Shown: positions 57,970 through 64,000 of the stretch, piece by piece
How the letters are laid out: each line of letters opens with the position of its first letter
Position numbering within the stretch: the stretch's first letter is position 1
NCBI RefSeq assembly: GCF_022049065.2
Contig: NZ_CP095743.1
Span: 2,619,001-2,683,000 of the forward strand
DNA length: 64,000 nucleotides
From: Niallia sp. Man26
Lineage (GTDB): Bacteria > Bacillota > Bacilli > Bacillales > Cytobacillaceae
Direction: 5' to 3'
Notes under the pieces: generated by a model
Seen by the model: only the letters and a program-made list of their open reading frames with translations
Databases searched by the model: none
What the model was told of the DNA's origin: nothing
Made by a program: the position numbers and the translations under genes

Positions 57970-58716
57970 TCATCCATTCATTAATTCAAAATGATAGGAA
58001 ACAGCGGAAAGCAAATACAATGGTGCTGTTTCCGTCCTTAATATTCTTGGTCCGAGTCCACAGGCAATAAAGCCGTTGTCTGTCAGAAGCTCGACTTCCG
58101 TATCTGTAAGGCCGCCTTCTGGGCCAAATACAGCAAGAATCGACTGCCCCTTCTTCATAGAGGAAAGCGCTCTCGCTAGATTAGCTGATTCTAAAGCCTT
58201 AGCTTCTTCCTCATAGGCAATGATTAATACATCATAATCAGCGGCCATCTTTATTAACTCTTTTGGCGAAACCGGGGCTATTACATTGGGAATCGCAGCG
58301 CGGTGTGACTGTTCTGCCGCTTCTTTTGCAATCTTGTTCCAGCGGCTGATTTTTTTATCGGACTTTTTTGCGTCCCATTTAACAATCGAGCGAGATGCAA
58401 TAAAAGGGATAAACTCGTGCGCACCTAATTCTGTGCCTTTTTGGATAATCCATTCTAGCTTATCCCCTTTTGGCAGGCCGCTTACTATTGTTACCTTGAC
58501 AGGGAGTTCAATGTCTTCCTCTACCCATTGTATCACCTTTGCCACTACTTCGTTTTCGGTAATATTTTCAATTTTACAGCGGGCGGTTTGCTGATTTGAA
58601 TTGACACAATAGATTTCTTCATCAGGCTTCATGCGCATGACCCTTGTAATATGATGGAAGTCATCTTCTTTTATTAGGAATGTGTCCTCTACATTTTCCG
58701 CAAAATAACGTTGCAA
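57970..58716 (-). CDS. rsmE: 16S rRNA (uracil(1498)-N3)-methyltransferase
   Basis: A 248-residue SPOUT methyltransferase. It starts MQRYFAENVEDTF, has GLPKGDKLEWIIQKGTELGA in the middle and the knot motif FGPEGGLTDTEVELL with LGPRILRTETAPLY at the end. TTG 58716 is used, because no ATG is in frame and the sequence fits the usual start. It is upstream of mtaB and downstream of prmA, from which a terminator separates it. Confidence 0.95.
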   Translation of the reverse strand: MQRYFAENVEDTFLIKEDDFHHITRVMRMKPDEEIYCVNSNQQTARCKIENITENEVVAKVIQWVEEDIELPVKVTIVSGLPKGDKLEWIIQKGTELGAHEFIPFIASRSIVKWDAKKSDKKISRWNKIAKEAAEQSHRAAIPNVIAPVSPKELIKMAADYDVLIIAYEEEAKALESANLARALSSMKKGQSILAVFGPEGGLTDTEVELLTDNGFIACGLGPRILRTETAPLYLLSAVSYHFELMNG

Positions 58717-58790
58717 TGCATAAAACCTGCCTTTACATATAATCAGGAATAATTTGACAAAGCACTACTTAAGCATTATAAGCATGCTAA

Positions 58791-58822
58791 AAGAAGTTTG
58801 CAGTGTATCAAACAAACTTCTT
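58791..58822. terminator. Terminator between prmA and rsmE
   Basis: AAGAAGTTTG (58791-58800) pairs with CAAACTTCTT (58813-58822), flanked by A and T runs. Confidence 0.8.
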
Positions 58823-58829
58823 TTTTACC

Positions 58830-59771
58830 TTACTTTCCTTTTTTCGCTGTGATGCTGATCCAATCTTCCATTTGAACCGTTTCAACAATTTCAAGACCTG
58901 ATGCTATAATCGCTGCTTTCACTTCTTCTTTTTTCTGAAGAATGATTCCTGATGCGATAAAATAGCCATCCTGTTTTAATAAACGGTAAACATCATCCGT
59001 AAAGCGGACTATCACCTCAGCAAGGATGTTCGCCACAATGACGTCTGCCTCCTCGCTGATACCGTCAAGCAAATTATTCTGCTGAACATGAGCCGTTTCA
59101 TGCACTTTGTTCAGTTTAAGATTAAGTTTTGCTGACTGAACAGCCACTTCGTCTAAATCAAGGGCAAGAACAGATTTAGCTTTAAGCATAGCTGCTGCAA
59201 TGCTCAGAACACCTGAACCTGTGCCGACATCAATGACAGCATCCCCTTTTTTTACTATTCTCTCCAAAGCCTGGATACATAATACAGTCGTTGGATGTGT
59301 CCCCGTACCAAATGCCATGCCTGGATCCAATTCAATGATTAGTTCATCACTGTGAACTGGTGAATAATCTTCCCAAGTTGGCACAATAGTGAATTTCTCC
59401 GAAATCTTAACAGGATGGTAATATTTCTTCCATGCTGTTGCCCATTCTTCTTCATTCACTTCCATAATGGAAACTTTATTTAAACCAATATCAATATTAA
59501 AAAGGATCAAATTATTGATTGCCTCTTTAATTTCCTCTACCGTTTCTCCCAAAAAGCTGTTGATGGGAAGATAAGCTTTTACCAATACGCCTTCTTCTGG
59601 ATAATCGTCAGGATTGAGTTGGTAGATTTCGCCAAAACGGTCTTCTCTTTCTTTAATCAAATCGAAGGGATCTTCAATTACCACCCCGCTTGCACCTGCT
59701 TCATGCAATATGTTTGAAATAGGTTCAATCGCTTCATTTGTTGTATGAATTGTGATTTCAGACCATTTCAT
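58830..59771 (-). CDS. prmA: Ribosomal protein L11 methyltransferase
   Basis: A 313-residue enzyme that trimethylates L11. It has an N-terminal L11-binding domain (about 1-90), then the SAM fold: [41 protein letters not shown] and [11 protein letters not shown]. The length is normal. It follows dnaJ by 23 bases, as in most Bacillus genomes. Confidence 0.96.
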   Translation of the reverse strand: MKWSEITIHTTNEAIEPISNILHEAGASGVVIEDPFDLIKEREDRFGEIYQLNPDDYPEEGVLVKAYLPINSFLGETVEEIKEAINNLILFNIDIGLNKVSIMEVNEEEWATAWKKYYHPVKISEKFTIVPTWEDYSPVHSDELIIELDPGMAFGTGTHPTTVLCIQALERIVKKGDAVIDVGTGSGVLSIAAAMLKAKSVLALDLDEVAVQSAKLNLKLNKVHETAHVQQNNLLDGISEEADVIVANILAEVIVRFTDDVYRLLKQDGYFIASGIILQKKEEVKAAIIASGLEIVETVQMEDWISITAKKGK

Positions 59772-59794
59772 TTTCTACCAACTCCAATCAATCT

Positions 59795-60916
59795 TTATTC
59801 ACCTTTAAAGGCTCTTTTAACTTTTGAAAAAAAGCTTTCTTCTTCTTCCCCTTGAGGAGCATTTCCTGTTACCTCTGCAAATTCCTGCAGCAATTGTTTC
59901 TGTTTATCGGATAGTTTTGTCGGCGTAATCAAGCGGACAATAACATGCTGATCCCCTGTACCGTAGCCGCGCACATTGGCAATACCTTTACCTTTTAGAC
60001 GGAATTTCGTTCCTGTCTGTGTTCCTGCCGGCACTTTCAATTTCACTTTGCCGTGCAGTGTTGGTACTTCCACTTCATCACCAAGGGCTGCTTGTGCAAA
60101 CGTAATAGGCATTTCGCAGTATACGTCCTCACCATCACGCTCAAAGAACTCATGTGTTCTAACATGGAACACCACATATAAGTCCCCTGCAGGTCCGCCA
60201 TTAACGCCTGGTTCCCCTTGGCCGCTGACGCGAAGCTGTTGACCGTCATCAATTCCAGCAGGAATTTTCACTTTAATCTTACGGCGTTTTTTCACTTTAC
60301 CTGTTCCGCCGCATGTTCCGCATTTATGTTTAATTTCTTTACCAGTACCATTACAATGCTGACAAGTTCTTCTGTTAACAATTTTTCCGAATGGCGTATT
60401 TTGCTCCACATTCAATTGCCCTGTACCACTGCAATGTTTACATGTTACAGGTTTTGTTCCAGGCTTAGCACCTGTTCCGCTGCATGTTTCACAAGTTTCC
60501 TCACGCGGAATTTCAATTTCTGTTTCTTTTCCAAAAGCTGCTTCCTCAAAGGACAGAGTCATTGTGTACTGCAGGTCTGCTCCTTGTCTTGGTGCATTCG
60601 GATCACGTCGGCGTCCGCCGCCGCCAAAGAAACTGCTGAAAATATCTTCAAAGCCAAAGCCGCCGAAGTCTCCAGCTCCACCACCAAAGCCTTGGTTAGG
60701 ATCTGTGTGGCCAAATTGATCATAATGGGCACGTTTTTGATCATCGCTAAGTACTTCATACGCTTCTTTTACTTCTTTAAACTGATCATCTGCTCCCGGG
60801 TCTTTATTAATATCCGGATGATACTTTTTTGACAGCTTACGATATGCTTTTTTGATTTCATCCTTGGAAGCCGTTTTTGCAACTCCAAGGACTTCGTAGT
60901 AATCTCGCTTATCCAT
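59795..60916 (-). CDS. dnaJ: Chaperone DnaJ
   Basis: A 373-residue co-chaperone. The J domain has HPD in KYHPDINKD, then a short G/F region (about 75-100). Next comes the zinc domain with four CxxCxGxG repeats ([32 protein letters not shown]) and the client-binding C-terminus. The ATG follows GGGGAG. A terminator and a promoter separate it from dnaK. Confidence 0.98.
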   Translation of the reverse strand: MDKRDYYEVLGVAKTASKDEIKKAYRKLSKKYHPDINKDPGADDQFKEVKEAYEVLSDDQKRAHYDQFGHTDPNQGFGGGAGDFGGFGFEDIFSSFFGGGGRRRDPNAPRQGADLQYTMTLSFEEAAFGKETEIEIPREETCETCSGTGAKPGTKPVTCKHCSGTGQLNVEQNTPFGKIVNRRTCQHCNGTGKEIKHKCGTCGGTGKVKKRRKIKVKIPAGIDDGQQLRVSGQGEPGVNGGPAGDLYVVFHVRTHEFFERDGEDVYCEMPITFAQAALGDEVEVPTLHGKVKLKVPAGTQTGTKFRLKGKGIANVRGYGTGDQHVIVRLITPTKLSDKQKQLLQEFAEVTGNAPQGEEEESFFSKVKRAFKGE

Positions 60917-60955
60917 TTATGATTGCCACTCCCCGATTCTTTTCACATAGATGAT

Positions 60956-60985
60956 ATTGTATCATTTTGCATTTCTAATGTACAA
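60956..60985 (-). promoter_or_regulatory. Internal SigA promoter of dnaJ
   Basis: TTGTAC (60985-60980), an 18-base spacer and an extended -10, TGA then TACAAT (60961-60956), 40 bases before dnaJ. Confidence 0.75.
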
Positions 60986-61061
60986 TAGTTTATTCTAAAC
61001 GATTAAAAAAAGCCTTTACTTTTATAGGTTAGAAAGGAACGCTAAAAATTAGCTCTCATAA

Positions 61062-61099
61062 AGAAAAAGCCAAAGCCAAGGATAACCTGACTTTGACTT
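61062..61099 (-). terminator. Terminator between dnaK and dnaJ
   Basis: AAGTCAAAG (61099-61091) pairs with CTTTGGCTT (61075-61067) and a T5 run follows. It probably lets only part of the dnaK transcript reach dnaJ. Confidence 0.8.
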
Positions 61100-61114
61100 T
61101 TCGAAAATTAGTGC

Positions 61115-62965
<1,851 letters not shown>

Positions 62966-62980
62966 TCATTTATGTAGACC

Positions 62981-63580
62981 TTACTGGCTAACCTTAACCA
63001 TGGCTGGTCTGATTACTCTGTCTTTTAATTTGTAGCCTTTTTGGAACTCTTCTACTACAATATTAGGTTCTGTATCTTCCACTTCTACTTGCATTACTGC
63101 TTGATGAAGATGAGGATCAAATTCAGTTCCGACAGACTTGATTGTTTCAACACCCTCTTTTTCAAGTGCATCCAACAATCCTCTGTAAACCATTTCCATG
63201 CCTGTATATAGGCTTTTCGCTTGTTCTTCTGTTGCTTCTACCTTCAAAGCTCTCTCAAAGTTATCGATAGCTGGTAGCAAATCCAAAACTAGGCTTTGTG
63301 CTCTATATGTTTGCGCCGCTTCCATATCAAGCTTCGCTCTGCGGCGGGAATTATCAAAGTCTGCTTGCAGACGCAAATATCGGTTTGTTTCACTCTCTAT
63401 TTTCGCCTCTAGCTCAGCAATTTTAGCATTTGCTGCTTCGAGATCCTCAGCAAATGAGTTTGTGTTTTGAGCATCAGCAGTTGTTTCATCTTGCTGAACT
63501 TCTTCAAAGACCGCTTCCGTATTCTCTTCAGCATTGTCCTCTTGAATCTCTTCATTCATTGTTGTTTTATCTTCTGCCAA
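62981..63580 (-). CDS. grpE: Nucleotide exchange factor GrpE
   Basis: A 199-residue partner of DnaK. The first 60 residues are acidic and disordered; a long helix follows ([20 protein letters not shown]), then the beta domain with [17 protein letters not shown] and [19 protein letters not shown] 63580 is chosen, eight bases after GGGAGG, giving [11 protein letters not shown]; the open frame continues 16 codons upstream through the ribosome site. Confidence 0.96.
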   Translation of the reverse strand: MAEDKTTMNEEIQEDNAEENTEAVFEEVQQDETTADAQNTNSFAEDLEAANAKIAELEAKIESETNRYLRLQADFDNSRRRAKLDMEAAQTYRAQSLVLDLLPAIDNFERALKVEATEEQAKSLYTGMEMVYRGLLDALEKEGVETIKSVGTEFDPHLHQAVMQVEVEDTEPNIVVEEFQKGYKLKDRVIRPAMVKVSQ

Positions 63581-63756
63581 CTTGTTCACCTCCCTCAAAT
63601 GAATTAAATCTTTGTAAATAGTCTTCACAGTGAACTATTATACATAATCAACTTATATAAAGCTTCCAATAACTATCATTTTTTTTAAATGGTTTCCCTA
63701 CTACCGTTTATCACTGATAATAGGGAGTTACTACATATTAACTATATCCTTCGCTG

Positions 63757-64000
63757 CTAGTTTTGATACAGCTTTGTCAACACTTTTGTGAGATCATGCG
63801 CCATCAGATTTAGCAGGCTGACTACCCGTGAATATTCCATTCTCGTTGGTCCCAATATGGCAATGGACCCTAGCTGCTTTTCCCCTAATGCATAAGAAGC
63901 GGAAATAACACTGCAATTATCCATTGCGGTAATATTGTTTTCTGTCCCAATCTTAATGTTGATGTCTGTTGTGTTATTACGGATTAAGTCATGGATGCCT
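63757..64000 (-). CDS. hrcA: Heat-shock repressor HrcA, C-terminal part only
   Basis: The last 80 residues are visible and the frame continues past the right edge. The sequence IKIGTENNITAMDNCSVISA, then LGSIAILGPTRMEYSRVVSL, is the conserved end of HrcA. This repressor controls hrcA-grpE-dnaK-dnaJ and groESL through CIRCE elements. The CIRCE of this operon would lie upstream of hrcA, outside the window. The 176 bases between it and grpE hold no clear signal. Confidence 0.95.
   Translation of the reverse strand, partial: GIHDLIRNNTTDINIKIGTENNITAMDNCSVISASYALGEKQLGSIAILGPTRMEYSRVVSLLNLMAHDLTKVLTKLYQN

Noticed and set aside
60218..60832. Plus-strand open frame opposite dnaJ
   Set aside because: Cys/Phe-rich translation is the reverse of the DnaJ zinc repeats; no start signals.

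Overview
The window is a core chromosomal segment of a low-GC Gram-positive, endospore-forming Bacillaceae (Bacillus sensu lato). Read from right to left, its gene order follows the Bacillus subtilis hrcA-grpE-dnaK-dnaJ ... sigA ... sodA ... yqgN region closely. Most genes lie on the minus strand. Strong AGGAGG-type ribosome sites, frequent TTG/GTG starts, sporulation genes (yqfC, yqfD, yqfQ) and orthologues of B. subtilis yqe/yqf/yqg genes point the same way. I see no rRNA, tRNA, insertion sequence, prophage or CRISPR array. The species cannot be fixed from the sequence alone.

Layout. 1-2.7 kb: a partial unknown gene, a tiny membrane protein, DUF92, formyl-THF cyclo-ligase and L33. 2.8-6.5 kb: an accessory operon (DUF4912/HTH protein, a degenerate GH57-like domain fused to a GT4 glycosyltransferase, and an unknown protein), located where B. 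subtilis carries the pst region. 6.9-13.6 kb: an HTH membrane protein, a YceG-like protein, two tandem class B penicillin-binding proteins and an MFS protein. 13.7-18.8 kb: sodA, an Fnr-type Fe-S regulator, yqgC, yqgB, yqgA and ispG. 18.9-22.5 kb: a beta-glucoside PTS operon with a full antitermination leader and cre site. 22.6-27 kb: yqfX, yqfW, zur with a Zur-like operator, yqfT, a permease pair of the YcgR/YcgQ type and a small membrane protein. 27-33 kb: nfo, cshB, yqfQ, ispH, yqfO and trmK. 33.4-42.7 kb: an unknown membrane protein where cccA usually lies, sigA, dnaG, yqxD, ppsR, ccpN and glyQS behind a glycine T-box. 42.7-54.6 kb: recO, yqzL, era, dgkA, ybeY, pgpH, phoH, yqfD, yqfC, yqfB, floA, yqeZ, yqeY and rpsU. 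54.9-64 kb: yqeW, deoC, mtaB, rsmE, prmA, dnaJ, dnaK, grpE and the 3' end of hrcA.

The genes serve replication and transcription initiation (dnaG, sigA), translation and RNA quality (glyQS, rpsU, ybeY, era, trmK, mtaB, rsmE, cshB), envelope building (two PBPs, dgkA, the GT4 operon), isoprenoid synthesis (ispG, ispH), carbon control (ccpN, ppsR, bglPA), membrane-domain stress response (floA operon) and protein folding (HrcA regulon).

Points that deserve a second look: a hairpin before yqfC that looks like a terminator, contains the yqfC ribosome site and carries a SigE-like -10 in its loop; a ccpN gene whose conserved N-terminus lies upstream of any canonical start codon; the GH57-like domain that has lost its nucleophile; a SigK-like promoter before yqfQ; and a Zur operator next to a histidine-rich membrane pair.
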